Part shown: positions 21,094-34,345 of the stretch, piece by piece | How positions within the stretch are numbered: the stretch's first letter is position 1 | Layout of the letters: each line of letters starts with the position of its first letter | From: Trichosphaerium sp. ATCC 40318 | Taxonomy: Eukaryota > Discosea > Flabellinia > Trichosidae | Direction: 5' to 3' | Length of the DNA stretch: 64,000 nt | NCBI GenBank assembly: GCA_038496445.1 | Contig: JALMLS010000091.1 | Location: 1-64,000, forward strand | The notes under the pieces: generated by a model | Database searches by the model: none | What the model was told of the DNA's origin: nothing | The model's input: only the letters and a program-made list of their open reading frames with translations | Translations under genes and position numbers: made by a program

Positions 21094-24049
21094 ATGAGCT
21101 TAACGGAAGTTTTACCACCAGAAATACTTCAACATGTGCATAATATTATACCAACGCGTAAGGAAGGCAATAATGGAATGTTTAGGTTTTCTTTTACATA
21201 CCCCTACAATTACTCACTACAAATGCCCAAGTACGCCTTAAACGAGGGTTTCTTATGCATAACGAATAACGGTTAACGCCTAAATACGCTTTAGGTTTGT
21301 AAGCTCTTCAACGACGTTATTAACCTCCCGTCTACATGGAAAAAGCCTTTAATTGCTAGATTGGGTATTGATTACGAAAAAGGTAAAAGAGTGGGAGAAC
21401 TTGAACCGAAACACGTTTTTTTTTCCAACAAGGCAACTTTTTAACATGATTTGGTTAGTTGATACAGCCATTCACAGTGCAGGAGCGTCATGGATAATTT
21501 TGGCACAGATGATATTGAAATCACCAAGGACGGAATTACTCTGGAAGTTCACAGCTATTGATCAAGTAAGTGTTTGGTCATCGTACTTTTTTTCGTATTT
21601 GTTGTTGTAAATTAGACATTTGCTTTCACGTGATTTCTCGATTGAGGTGGTCTGTAACCAGTTCTATCTTTATACACTAAAAAGAACTCTCTAATGAAAC
21701 TACAAAAGTAATTTTCTTGGTGTATTTGACATCCATTGTAGCTCATGTTTGGTTCTTTTCTTGAGGATTCAGTAAACTTTAAGTTTTCAAAAGGTGGTTT
21801 TAATCAAAGAAGAAGTTCAAAGACAGATATCGCCTATCTTGAGAAGATTACTGTTGATGGCATAGTCAAAGTAGTTTGCCATCCTTTCAAATTATGTGCA
21901 AAAGACTATATGAAACATTTATATAGCCCTGAATGTAAATATGACGTAACAAGTACGAAGGCACTAGCTTTCGCACAAGGTTTACTTACTTTTTCTTTAA
22001 GGTAAGTTTATGTGCTTGCTGGTTGGAGGCCTTTTGATTGAGGAAGCTAAGTTTGCCGAGAGGCTTATTGAAAGCCTTATATCCGCGTATGAAGAAAACA
22101 AGAATGACTTTGGCGGTCACAGGTAAAGCAACATTAACGTTCCTTTTTTTTCTTCCTGTTTTTTTCTTACTATTTTGCAAAGGCTTGTCCAGTTTTTGTG
22201 TTATATGATATCTTACTTACCACTACCTACTGAAATCATATCAAACACATATACTCAAGACGATAGCGATGATGATGATGATAAAACAGATTTTCTATGT
22301 GAATGGTCAGACAAGTTCTTGACACTTGTTAAGCTCTTATCACCTCACCATTTCCGACTTGTACAAAAAGCCCTTGATAAGCGAATAGAATATTGTAAAG
22401 CCATTAAGGTAATGCAATGTATATACATCACTAAAAGCTCACAAACATTTAATAGAACCCTCTTACTGAGGCTTGTTTCATAGAAGGTTTAAACTACAAA
22501 AAACCTATTACTTTTGAACCTAGAAAACCTTTAAAGATTAAACAAAATATGTCTATATGGGACATGACACCAATGGATATTGCAATAGACTATACTCTTC
22601 AAACACATAAAATGTGCGTAACGGTATCTGTAGTTAGTTAGTCAATAGCTAGTTAAATAGTGGCTATGTTACCTAGTTGACCTCTTGCGTCGTGCTCTTG
22701 ACAACAATGCCCACATAGTCAAATAACTTAGTATTGACTAACATGCTGTTGTATTTGTGCTTACTTTTTTTAAATATTTAATAGGATGCGTGTATGCCAA
22801 ATTAAATACCATCCGACAATAACACACTCTTCTCTGATGGCAATTATAGCTCGGTTTAACAATGTACAAAACAATTTTTTGTTTGAAAAAGAAGCAAAAA
22901 CAAAGTAGCTTCACTTGCAAGTTTTTTTTATTCACACGTTTTAACGTTGTTCTAAAGAACGAACGATGTAAGAAATGATTTGTTAATTAACTTATTTATA
23001 TATAGCATAGCAATTACTTGATAGGTGAAATACTGTCTTTTACAGAAATCAAAGAAAGAGCACGGAGAATAAAGTTTATGATTGAAGTCATTGGATGTTT
23101 TGTTAAACTTGGTAACACAAATGACGCTACGCTATTTTTGTCAGTACTACAAAATTGTGTCATCTACAGACTAAAATCAACATACCTCATCGTGCGTAGC
23201 AACCTATTTTTAACTTTTCTCCAACACGTGGATTTCATGCGACAGCAGAAAAATTCTCAATTTTTTTAAAAGAAATGCCATCTCTTTACGAGTATTATAA
23301 AGGCTTTATTAATTATATTTTGACTTTGTATACTTATTATCACATTTATATTTTATAACATACAAGAGTGTTTGGTAAAACGAGACCACAAAAATAATCG
23401 TGTTCTTTAGGTTCAAAAAAAATGGAAAGATATCCACAAACAACTATGTGAATATCGATCACTTATTTCTGCTGAAAAAGGATACATGGCTCTTCGAAGA
23501 TTTATAAGGGTATGTTTTTTTTTTTGATTAATTTGGGCTTGTTTTTCCACAATAACCTCCTCTTTGAGCTTATATTAATATGTTAAATTAGAAACGTCAG
23601 GATACACATTTGCCTCAAATACCTTACTTAGGCCTTTTTCTATGTGACTTAACGTTTATTAAAGAAGGTAAGCAATACAACAACTTTCAACTACAAACGA
23701 AAATTTGCAAAGTTCACTCTTTACCTTGTATCGCATAGCTTTAAGCTATGCTTCCTTTTTCAGTTAAAAAGTTATAAATTCTATTACCACACATTCTATG
23801 CCCGTACTAACCAATATAAACAAAAAAGGTCACCTGGCAACAGCACCATTTGTGAGTGTTCAGCGGTGGGAAAAAGCATTTCAAAAAACTAGTCAATTCA
23901 TTGAATGTCTTGTACCTTGTTACAATTATAAGTCTAATCACTTTATACAACAAGAATTTGAAAAATGGCATACAACAATGCGTGACGACGATTTTTATAG
24001 GATAAGTATGAACGTGGAACCCAGAAATAGGGGCAAGAAAAAAAAATGA
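21094..24049 (+). CDS. RasGEF (Cdc25-type) domain protein
   Basis: Spliced gene from ATG 21094 (MSLTEVLPPEILQHVHNIIP, which itself resembles an F-box start) to TGA 24049. The C-terminal part holds the RasGEF catalytic fold: IWDMTPMDIAIDYTLQTHKM near 22555-22615, NYLIGEILSF near 23010-23040, RRIKFMIEVIGCFVKLGNTN near 23060-23120, YMALRRFIR near 23485-23510 and LPQIPYLGLFLCDLTFIKE near 23608-23670, the last matching the family's PYLGLYLxDLTFIEEG. The N-terminal half (21270-22400) is of unknown type and includes an acidic run DDSDDDDD near 22258. RasGEFs load Ras with GTP at the membrane. The exact introns and whether the first exon belongs to this gene are uncertain. Confidence 0.75.
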
Positions 24050-24592
24050 AGACAATCGCAATAAAATCCTGTACCCTTTTATCTAAAGACTTACCTAGTA
24101 CAAATCGTTAGCAGGTATGTGAATGAAGCTATGTCCGCATTGCCTTGTAATAATAAGCCTTGACGTTCAATTAAAAGTGCAAAAGCTACATGGAATATAC
24201 TACTTTGCATTTTCTGTTAAGTTATTTATCACTGCTACATCACTGCTTTGCTCAACCAACGAACCTGATTCATATCTTGTGAAGTACCACTCGTGCTTTT
24301 AATGTATCCCGTGTTCTTTCAAAACAATATTCGGTTCACTATTGGGGTGTTGTAAACATGTCGTTTAACCCAATTTGAAACATTTCTACTACTGGCAATG
24401 TTTGGCTAATGTTGACTTCAGGAGTACCTCGTTTTGTTCTCAATACTGCCCAACCTCCTTGGGGCCACCGTTTAGATGTATTACATTATAATAGAATGAT
24501 GAATTGTATTTTTGTTAAGCAAGGGTTTCGGAATAAACGTAGAGTGCTTAACAATTTTTCGTTTATTTTTTTTTTGCTGCATTGGTTTTTGT
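24050..24592. other. Convergent intergenic region
   Basis: Lies between the 3' ends of the RasGEF and helicase genes. No coding exon or repeat recognised. Confidence 0.5.
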
Positions 24593-27500
24593 TTACTTTT
24601 TACGTTTGTAACGCTTTGCAGACTTAAAACCTTTCTTTTGTCGTTTTGCAGCAGGTGCAAGGAATGGATTCCATTCTTGTGGCTTTGGTCTCTTTCTAGC
24701 AAGACGTTTCTCAAATAATGTCGTTGCTGTGATGAGTTTTTTATCACTTTTTTGACGAGCATCTCTTTTACCTTTTTGTAAAAAAATAACGTCAGTACCA
24801 ATATAAAAAATAATGAAGAAAGGTTTTTTAGAGAGGCACATAATGTATAGTTACTTGTGATGCATAATTTAATATTTTGAAAAAGCACCAACAGAGAAAT
24901 GGAGGTGTTTTTTCGGAAAAAAAGAAAAAAGAAAGAAAAAACGATGTACGTACTTCCTTTTTGTAGATTACCACTCTTGTACATAGATTTAGCTCGTTTA
25001 AATATCTTTGCTTTTTGCTCATCTAAAAAAAATGGTGTAAGATAAGGTCAAGCGACAGAGTAAAGCGTTTTAATTTCAGTGAACAAGAAGGGAAAAAAAA
25101 GTTCAATTCTGGATATTACTGTACCTGATACGTGTTTGTTGATTCGTTTTTCCCTACGCACAATCCTACTTCCTCGGTTTACACTTGGTGAATAACGTTC
25201 ATATACCTAAAGAAGGAAAAAAATAGAATAAGAATGGATTTTTCAGCTAGATTTGGAAGAGGAAAACTTACAGCTTCTTTAGCTTGTTTTAGCTTTTTAT
25301 CTTCTGGATTATGGTCCTCTAGATACTTTTTCTTTGCTTGTTCTAAACAGAGATAAATATAATCGTATCTGAGGCAAAATACAAAACAGCAACAACCAAA
25401 TCGCAAAAAAGAAAAAAAACGTACTGTCATGCCACCGTCTCTCTTTATTACTCATAATCCAAGGTCGTGTCTAAATATTTTTGTTAGTATTGTATTATTA
25501 GTACTGACCCGTCTGCCTCTACTTAATAAAATGACAGCTAGCACGTGTACTTCAAAACAAAATAACAAAACTTTTAAACGGAAAAAGAAAAACTCATACT
25601 TCGAGCTCTCTTCCTTCAACAACATCAGTCAATGTTTCTTGCAATTTACCAGCTCTCACAAGCTCATTTTCTTGTCTTTCCATGAGAAGAACATTATCAT
25701 ATTCGTTCCTGATCATTTATAAATGAGTACACAAAAAAATAGTCACAAAACAGAAAAAAAAGCAAGAAAAAATGAAACGCACTTCATGACTTGAACTTGC
25801 TCTGTATACTTTTTAATCAAACCAGGATCTATAATACGTTGTTTTGCCTATAATAAAACGTAAGAAATTTGCGCCAAAATAAGTTACTGAAGGAGATATC
25901 ACGTCAAAAAAAAATGCATTTATACGTTTATAACTGTATATTTTAAGATATCTTTCAATAAGTGCTTGTCTTCTCTTGTTGCAAATGTAATACTACGACC
26001 ATGACGACCAGCACGAGCTGTTCTACCTACTCGGTGGACATAACTTTGTACTTGTAGAGGTACTTCAAAGTTTATAACCTAAACAACAAACTTAGACATT
26101 ACTCTACTTCATATAGGTTTTGTGCGTACTGTCTGGACTCCAATTATATCTAACCCACGTGCTGCAATCTCTGTAGCAACTAGGACATCAATCTTACCAT
26201 CTCTGAAATCATTCATTGTTTGTAATCGCTATTAAAGTTAGAGCTTCGAAACAACATACTGTTCATTTTTTTATATAAATACCTTGTTTTGTTTTACTTC
26301 TCCTGAAAGCTCACCAGCTTTAATACCCAATAAACAAAGCCTTACACATAGATTATGACAACGTCTTCTGAATCGAGAGAATATAACAACTTGAGATGAA
26401 AACTCTTGTAACAAAGCTAGAGAGAAAAAATAAGCAAACTCGTTCAGATAACAAAAAAAAACTGTCTTCAGCTCGCCACTGACAACTTTTACAAAGTTCA
26501 AAGATGACGCTGTGTACTTACCTAATAGAGTAGGTACTCTGGTTTCTACCTTGACTTGAACGAACTCCTGTACTAAATTCTCTGGTGCACTGAACTTTGC
26601 GTCCATGTGTACTTTTGCTGGTTTTTTCTCAACACAAACAAGCTTTGCAAGTTTTGCTATGCCTAGATATTTCATAACCATTAGTTACTGCTGTATTGAT
26701 GAATGCGTATAATATAATAACAAAGAAATATTTTTAAGTTACTCACTTGATGTTAGGGTTGCAGAAAATAGAAGAGATTGGCGTTGATATGGAAGTGCGT
26801 TGACAAGTTTATCAACAACGGGAGAGAACCCCATATCAAGTATACGATCAGCCTCATCAATAACAAACAGCTCTAAGTCTTCTAATCCAAATCCTTGTGT
26901 GCTTAAGAGATGATCAAGAAGTCTACCTAACCGTGAGTGTCAGACTAACGATCTTGTGTAGAAAAGTATTTAAAAAGACTCTACTGCAACAACTTCACAT
27001 GTCTTTCAGTGACACAATATCATACCTGGTGTTGCTACTATAATATCGGGTTGGCCTGCAAGAAACCTTTTTTGTTTATCCATTGAAAGACCACCTGTGA
27101 TTAGACAAGTTGATACATCAACTGCAAAGAGAAATTAAGCACAGATGAGAAAAAATTTTAAACTCCTTACCGTATTGTGCCAAGTTATGTATTACTGACT
27201 CGCATTGAGCTGCAAGTTCTCTTGTAGGTTCCAATATAACTGCTTTTACGCATCTTTGATAACTTGTATAACATTAGTAAATAGTTAAGGTCACTATCAA
27301 CGTACCCAGCGCGAGATTTTTGATAAATCATTTCCAATACAGGCAACGCGAAAGCAGCAGTTTTTCCAGAACCTGTCATGGCGCTAGCTGTGACATCTTT
27401 ACCATTGAAGACTTTTGGTATAACAGCCTATAAAATAAACATCAATAGAGTATTTTAAAACCGGGTAATCAGCCGGTTGATTAAAACAAAACAAAACAGA

Positions 27501-28465
27501 AAAAACAGCAACTTTTGTTATATTTCGTACCGCTTGAATAGGCATTGGACGTGCCCAGCCTAATTTTTCAATACCGCGTAGTAATGGTTTACATAGTTTA
27601 AGTTTATGCCAAGGGATATCTTCAACTTCAGTGACTTTCTAAACCATCAAAATGTCAAAATTCCAAAAGTGACATTTTATTTTTTTTTTGAAATGAAATT
27701 CTTGAAAAAACAAAAAATGCAACCCCTTACCTCTTTACGCTTATCCATAGCTTTTGCTGCTTTTTCTTGAGCTTTCCTGACTTTTCTTTGTCTTCTTTTC
27801 TCTGCTTTTGCAGCTTCTAATGCCTCAGTATCTGGTTCTTCGATACCATCATCTACGCTTTCATCTGAATCTTCTGATTCTTCATTACTTGATTCTTCTT
27901 CATCTGACTCTGAGTCTGATCCAGAGGATGACATATCACCAAATGTTCCCTCAAAATCTGCGTCCTCCTTTATAGCTTGCGCTGCAGCGTCTTCTTTTTG
28001 TTTGTCCTTTCGTTTAAAATGAGCTTTAAGGATTGTAATAAAAATACCATACGCAATTGCGTATTAGTTCAGGTGATGAAATGGCGCGTTTTGTATAAAA
28101 TTAAAGAGGTTTACAGTTTCTGTCACTTACAACACGTTCAAAACTTTCACGTATAATGTTTATCTTAGTAGCCAGAGATGTACGATATTCCTATGCGTTA
28201 TTAGCGAAATTTTACATGTTTTCTGTATAACGGAATTAGAGGTTCAAACGTACGTCTCCTCTGTTTGGTTCAGCCATTTTAGCTGCTCGGTCAAAGTTCC
28301 AAGCATGTACTGTGTTTTTTCCGCTGTCGAACTCCAATTCGATCTGTATAAACAGTGAATACAACTACTTTACAATACGCGAGTAAATTTAATTATACAG
28401 ACCTCGTCCATGCCGTCGTCATCTACTTCTGGCGTGTCATCGAAAACTACGCGTAGGTCGTCCAT
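24593..28465 (-). CDS. DRS1: ATP-dependent DEAD-box RNA helicase, DDX27/Drs1 type
   Basis: Spliced gene from ATG 28465 ([20 protein letters not shown]) to TAA 24593, with roughly a dozen short introns. An acidic N-terminal region ([18 protein letters not shown] near 27930-27870) precedes a complete helicase core: motif [16 protein letters not shown] near 27370, Ia PTRELAAQ near 27220, GGLS and ATPGR near 27090-27030, DEAD as [10 protein letters not shown] near 26870-26840, SAT near 26780, [15 protein letters not shown] near 26380-26340, [14 protein letters not shown] near 26170-26130 and [14 protein letters not shown] near 26030-25985. The basic C-tail ends [10 protein letters not shown]. Drs1/DDX27 acts in the nucleolus in large ribosomal subunit assembly. 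It shares a 211-bp divergent upstream region with the MYRF-like gene. Confidence 0.92.
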
Positions 28466-28676
28466 TGCGAGCTTTCAGAGTCTTTTCTGCCTTTGTTCCA
28501 AAAACGTTTTTACACCTCCAGAAATACTTCAGCTTTGACAATGCAAGACTTTTTTCTGCGACAACGCAAATTCTGCCGCAATAATCGGGAGAACCCCCGC
28601 AATCCTTTTGAAGACCTACCATTCCAAATTAGTAGACGTATATCATTTTGGTGGTAGTTTTGCTGTTTAACGAGCT
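28466..28676. promoter_or_regulatory. Divergent promoter region, helicase / MYRF-like gene
   Basis: 211 bases separate the two start codons, so both promoters must lie here or overlap the first exons. No TATA-like or other motif stands out. Confidence 0.5.
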
Positions 28677-31600
28677 ATGTTCACAAATTCGAACCCAGAC
28701 TTTACGCTCAATGAACCTGGAAACGAGTTTTATAATGACGGTACATTAATAAGCGAATGTTTTAAACCCAAAATATTCACTGTCAACAGGTTTTGGTTTA
28801 GATTTTACGACCACACCTACAAATGATCCTGGAATGTTTAATTTCTCTCAACAAGAGAATTGGCCAGCCTCAGCAAACAGCGCAAATTCGCTAGGGCAAA
28901 CATCAGGCCTTTTTAACAGTTCAGGAAACCTACAAGCGCCTGACCTTGGTGGTAATTTTACAATAAATGTAACGTGCGTGGTTGTGTTTTTTTCATTTTT
29001 GTCGCGAAGTTTCTGACTTTCTCAGTGGTAATGGACATCACTCGCCAGGTGCAACACAGGCGATGGTACGGGTAAAAAATAAAAAAAAAACAACGCCTTT
29101 TTGTTGACATGTGTGCTTATTACATAACAGGGCGAGCCAGTATCGTCTCCTTACTCGGATACACCAACTTCACCGGATTCTATCGAGATAGAGAACACAC
29201 CTCCTCATTCACCGCCTCAAAACTCCTCAAATATATTTGTCGCTACAGTTTTACATAAACCAAGGTAAAACGGGCTGTTTGCGTAGTGTTGATGACTTTT
29301 TTTTGACGTCCTTTTTTAGAGGTAAAGGTGGTAAATACGTCACTATAGAGGAAGGTCAGCGTATTAGAGTAACAAGAGATAGAGGTAAACGATTAAGAGT
29401 AGTGCTGGAGACTGTTGTGACTTGTGATTGGTCAAATGCTTTTCAACTTTTGTTGGACGATGTTAATGAGGACGTATGTATTTTTTCTTAGCGCCCCACG
29501 CTAATATTTGAGAATTTTTTTTAATTTATTTTAAATATCTCTGTTGATGTCTGACGCCTTTATAGGGGACTGTTATTCAGACATATGATGCAAATGGCCC
29601 TGGATTTGATATTGAAGCGAATAGAATGCGTCAATCAACGCCTCTAGGTAACTAACTAAGGAATCTTATTTTTCTAAATTGTTTTTCGATATTCGGTTTT
29701 CTACACTACAAAAAAAGATAAAGTACTATAAACAATTTATAACGTCTTTATAGGTAACGAGCCTCCTCGATATACTATTGAACTTGAAATTAAAGTATAT
29801 CTAATACATCGCCGGTTACGATTTCGTGTTTGTGCTTCTAGTACCTCCGGACAACTGCACGAAGGGAGGACTGTTGAATTTTATACACATGATAGTGGTA
29901 GAAGGTCGGTACACTCAATCCCGTAAATTCCCTAAAAGCTCCTCTTTTTATACCTTATTTTAACGAAAAACCACAAGAAAAGTAATTTTCCCTTTTCTCC
30001 TTCCAATTTATAAGGAATCACAATGATGTCATTGTTTTGTTAGTATTAAAAAAAACTTTCTAGAGGTGATCCAAAAAAGGCTTCTACAAAAACGCGGAAC
30101 AAAACATCAAGTAATACTCCTGCAAAAGCACCTTCTCGAAAACGTAGGAGAACTACTAGTGGTCCTGATACTCAATCTTCTGTTGGTCCTTCAAGTTTCT
30201 TGATGACGCCCATGTCTCAACAACAAGCTCAACCAATTGTACCACAAATGCCTCTTCAACAACGGCAGATTCCACCACAACAGCAACCAATGGCTTTTAC
30301 TCAAGTACTTACATTTTATTTTGAAATTGAAAAAAATTTCAGATTACTAACTTTTCTCGACCCAGGGGATGGCACGTCAACAAATGCCTCAACATATAAA
30401 TGGTGATTTACAAGTCAACGGTTATGTAAAGGTACGGATTTTTTTTAGTGACCTCAGTGATTCTTTTTCTGGCGTTTATAATTTTATTTTATTTTTTTCT
30501 TATTTTGACCTTAGGCGCATGGATTTTTCCAATATTCTGATGAACGTCTCAAAACTGATATTACAGATATTGTTGATGCCATGCAAGTTGTAACAAATTT
30601 GAATGGTAAAACTTATAAGTGGAAGCCAGGAACAGAGCAAGCGGGTACGTTGTTCGCGAATAAAATTTTATTTGCTTTTTACTGGTGATTTTTTTTATCT
30701 TATTTGGTTGTAGATGCTCGTGGTGGAGAACGGGTGATTGGTTTTATAGCTCAAGAGGTTCAAAAAATTGCTCCTTCAGTTATAAAACAGGTACGATAGC
30801 TCGTGCGCTAGTAAATTCCAAAAACCGCCTAAATACTGGTTTTTTTGTGTTTTTGTTTTGTTGTTTTTATTACTCAATACTGACTGTTTGTAGGCACCTG
30901 ACGGATTTCTCACTGTTAACTACATAGAATTGCTGCCATATCTTGTCGAAGCATTCAAGCAACTAGTAGCGTACGTAGTCTCCACAAGCATTTTTCAAAA
31001 AAATTGAAGAAATACTACGATTGTTTTGAGTTTTCTGTTTTCTTATGTATTGAAGCGACCATGAGAAATCAAAAGGAGAAATTGATGGTGATATATCGGC
31101 TCTTAAAGCAGATGTAGCAGCCTTACTTTCTAAAAAATCTGAAACAGATGATCTAAAGGAACAACTCATCTTACTTCGGAGACGAGTGTCTCGGTTAAGC
31201 TATCACGCTCATGGTACGTTTCATAGACAATCAAGCTTTGTCTGATACTGTTATAGGTTCCGATGCAGCAAGTGCTAGTACAAGTGCTGGAGACATACTA
31301 ACAATGAGTGGGAAGCGACGTCTTGTTAAGGCTGAGAGTGACTCTTCATCCACTCCTCCTCATAAAAAAAGTAGTAGTAAAAAAAAGAAGAAAAATAGTA
31401 AGCTCGCTTATATATCAATTGCATTACTTGCTGCTATGATTGTAACAGCAGGTCTTATTATTGTATTGGTACGCACTATTTTCTCCTTTGAAAACATTAA
31501 AGAAAAAAAGAAAAATCACGTGTTATTCTGAAAACAAACTTACAAAACGATTTTTGGTTTTCGTGTTGTTTTTCCACTACTGGAGTTTGAGTCAGGTTTT

Positions 31601-32713
31601 CTTTTTTGTATTGCGGCAGGTTGCTTATTTTTTTCTAGCTTGTGTTGACTGTGTTCGCTGATAATGACGGTGGTATTGACGATGATATTATATGGACTGC
31701 AAACCAAGTAGATAATCCTAGTTTTGAAGCAACAGATATAACAGATCCATCAATAGCTCTTTTATGGGAATTTACTGAAGGTGTATCAGTAGTAGATTTA
31801 GAGTACGTTCAAATAACTTTTGCCCGAATTTGAACTTGTACTTGAGCGTTTTCGTTTATTTCTTCATTTTCCTTTTGATAGTAGTATGACAAGGTAGTTT
31901 AGTACTACTCTGCACTTGTTTTTTTTTTTCCATATTTTCTTTGAGACGAAGTTCGATTAACTCTTTTGGTTAGAAATACGCCCGGGATTCCCATACGACA
32001 CGGAACCAATGTAATAAAGTTGGAGAGTGTTAATGGTACACAACCATCTGCTCAACAGTTGGTCGTTCCGTATAGTACAACAAATTCTGGGAGTTACAAT
32101 AGTGTCATGTTGGCTGGATATGCTTATACAAAGGAGATTGTTGCCTATGAAGACTTTAATAGTTACGGTATTATCTTAACTATGGTGTATCAGTATACGG
32201 GTGATGGTAGTAATAGTACAGACGCGGAGTATACCATGGAGATAGGTCTTCCATTCCCTGTATCTGGTACGTAAATTTTTTTTTCCTCTGGAGTCACGTA
32301 AAAAACGGCGATATTTGCACGTAGTTACGTGCATGACTACGTGATTATAAAACTTGAATATCGCCATGTAAATGGTGCTCGCTACATGTAGTTTTCTAGT
32401 TCGCGTAGCGAGTGCATTACTCTTTTTTTTTTTTTGGAAGACAAAGTAATATCACCACGTTTGTACAACCAATGACTTGCAATCGATTGCATTCAAAAAA
32501 TTTATGTCAATCATTTTCTGTCGTTACTTTTTTCACTTGCGTAATGTTGACTGTTTCGCCTTTTTAGATGATTCTGAATGGACTTATAGTGAGTTAGTAC
32601 AACCCCTTGAAAAGGATGATTACGAACTACGTGCTCTTACAGTGGAACTACATGTGACAAGCGCTACAGGCGCAATTTACTTTGACGATATAAATTTGAA
32701 CTTACAACAATAA
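28677..32713 (+). CDS. MYRF/MrfA-like membrane-bound, self-cleaving transcription factor
   Basis: Spliced gene from ATG 28677 (MFTNSNPDFTLNEPGNEF) to TAA 32713. Domains in order: a Ser/Asn/Gln-rich N-terminal region; an NDT80-type DNA-binding domain at about 29230-29910 (IRVTRDRGKRLRVVLETVV, YTIELEIKVYLIHRRLRFRV); a basic stretch SRKRRRTTSG; a Gln-rich linker; an S74-type intramolecular chaperone/peptidase domain at about 30515-30960 (YSDERLKTDI, RVIGFIAQEVQKIAPSVIK, DGFLTVNYIELLPYLVEAFK) with the Ser and Lys of the catalytic dyad in place; a coiled coil near 31085-31200; one membrane helix near 31405-31480 (ISIALLAAMIVTAGLIIVLV); and a C-terminal lumenal domain. In MYRF and Dictyostelium MrfA the protein trimerises at the ER, cuts itself and frees the N-terminal factor to enter the nucleus. 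The full domain order is visible here, so I am confident of the family. Confidence 0.9.
32275..32567. repeat. Long intron with nested inverted repeats
   Basis: This intron of the MYRF-like gene is several times longer than its neighbours and holds inverted repeats: cggcgatatt (32306) with aatatcgcc (32357), gcacgtagttacgtgc (32318), and gctcgctac (32377) with gtagcgagtgc (32405). It could be the remains of a small inverted-repeat element. Confidence 0.55.
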
Positions 32714-33029
32714 TTCAAGACAAAAAAAAAGGGCAAAGTGGGAAGCTGACTTTCACTATTGCCCTTCTTTTTTCTTGATTTTTTTTTCAAACCTTGTACC
32801 ATAAATGTAAATAATATACTCACGAGTACTTACGCCTGTATTGGCGTTTTTGTAGTTATACTGGAGCAATGAAACTCTTTTATTTTTTTGTCTATAACGT
32901 GATTGAGAGCAGTTAGCGGAGGAAAAAACCATGACAAAAAGGTCCACTTTGGTCAGCTTTTTATGAAGTTACTGAGCTGTTTTCACGGTATTAGGCTTTG
33001 ACTTCGTATACAATCGCATATTTAGAACA
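32714..33029. other. Intergenic, nothing recognised
   Basis: Poly-A/T tracts follow the MYRF-like stop codon; no exon or repeat that I can support. Confidence 0.5.
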
Positions 33030-34219
33030 ATGAGAGCGTATTATTACGGCTGCTATGGACATGGAATGGTTTTTATTGTATTATTTGTATTATTAGCAAT
33101 TGCCCGGGCTGATGTCGTCGCAATGGATAGTATTAATCAAACTACAACTGTACATATAACGGACTTGTACCTAAACGTCAAACAGCACCCACACATATCA
33201 AACGCGTTTATTGGTACTTTTATTGTATCTATGGAGTGGTATGAGTCCAGTAAGGGTTCCAACGGCGAAATTAAAATGCCTGCAGCAAAACTTGAAAATG
33301 CCAAAGTAACACGGTATTTACAAAGTGTAACAAAGACAGGAGATAGGATTAGATGGGTACATTACGTTGACGCTGTTTTTTATGAATGGCCTCGTTTCGG
33401 GAGTAGTACAATCACAAAAATGATTTGGTAACGTTCTTTTTTAACTACTCTTGTTGACGTATTCTTTACAGGGCTCCTGCTATTGCATTTCATTGGCCAG
33501 AGTATTGGGTAACTAAAACTACTGGTAGTGCCGTGTGTAGAACACTTGATACTCGTTTGAAGCCAAAAGAAACTCCGATAAAAGTCAATCCAATAAGTAC
33601 GATTTTTTGTCCCGTTTTATGAAAGGTTTTATCACGTGACTTGGTGCACAACAAACGGAACATATTCTCGGGTAAGACTTGAAAATGCAGGTTAAACCTT
33701 GAGGTGTTGTTCTGCTTGAAATGGTGTGAAGAAACTGAAAAGTATAGCTGTCGTTCTGACTTTGGTTTTTTTTTTGTAGAAAATAACGATCACGATTATA
33801 GCCATATACTCCTATTTACAGGGTGTGTATATGAAGCAGATTGGTCGCTATGGTTATATGATATAGTATTGTGTTCTATAATATGTATAATATCAGTGTG
33901 GCCTTGTACTTGGTTTCTCAAGATGAGCCGTTTTGATTTTATAAAAAAGCCAACTGCGATTATTTTAGGTGGATTCATGTTACATCTTTGCTTGACTTTC
34001 TACGTTATGTGGAGGTCTGCATTACATACAAAACAATTACACGATGTCATTTGGTATTCTAGTCTACGTGCATTGGCTTTTCTTTTTGCTTACCTCAAGT
34101 TACAGACGAGAGGAAGGAAATGGTTAGTATACTTTTTACCAACAACTATTTTTGATAAAGCAAAATATTTTTCTTTTTTTCCTATTTACTACAGACTAAA
34201 ACCACTTTCTTTGTTATAA
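33030..34219 (+). CDS. Secreted/multi-membrane protein, possibly ligand-gated-channel-like
   Basis: ATG 33030 opens a signal peptide (GMVFIVLFVLLAIARA). The extracellular part has NQTTTVHITDLYLNVKQ, FIVSMEWYE and, across an intron at about 33429-33471, IWAPAIAFHW. That alternation and the W-x-P motif recall the extracellular domain of Cys-loop ligand-gated channels, but the match is loose. After further introns come three hydrophobic segments at about 33850-33925, 33950-34010 and 34060-34095. It may end at TAA 34219, or continue by splicing from about 34128 into the exon at 34346 that encodes another membrane segment and an F-box. Introns between 33595 and 33780 are uncertain. Function unknown. 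Confidence 0.5.
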
Positions 34220-34345
34220 TTACCACTTTTCAAGTCAAAGACGTTGTTCTTTTTGGAAAACAAGCAGTATTTCACAAACACGTGCTAGTGATACAATGTT
34301 ATTGCCTTTTCTTTTGCACCACAGAAAAAATCTTTCTTGGTTTTT

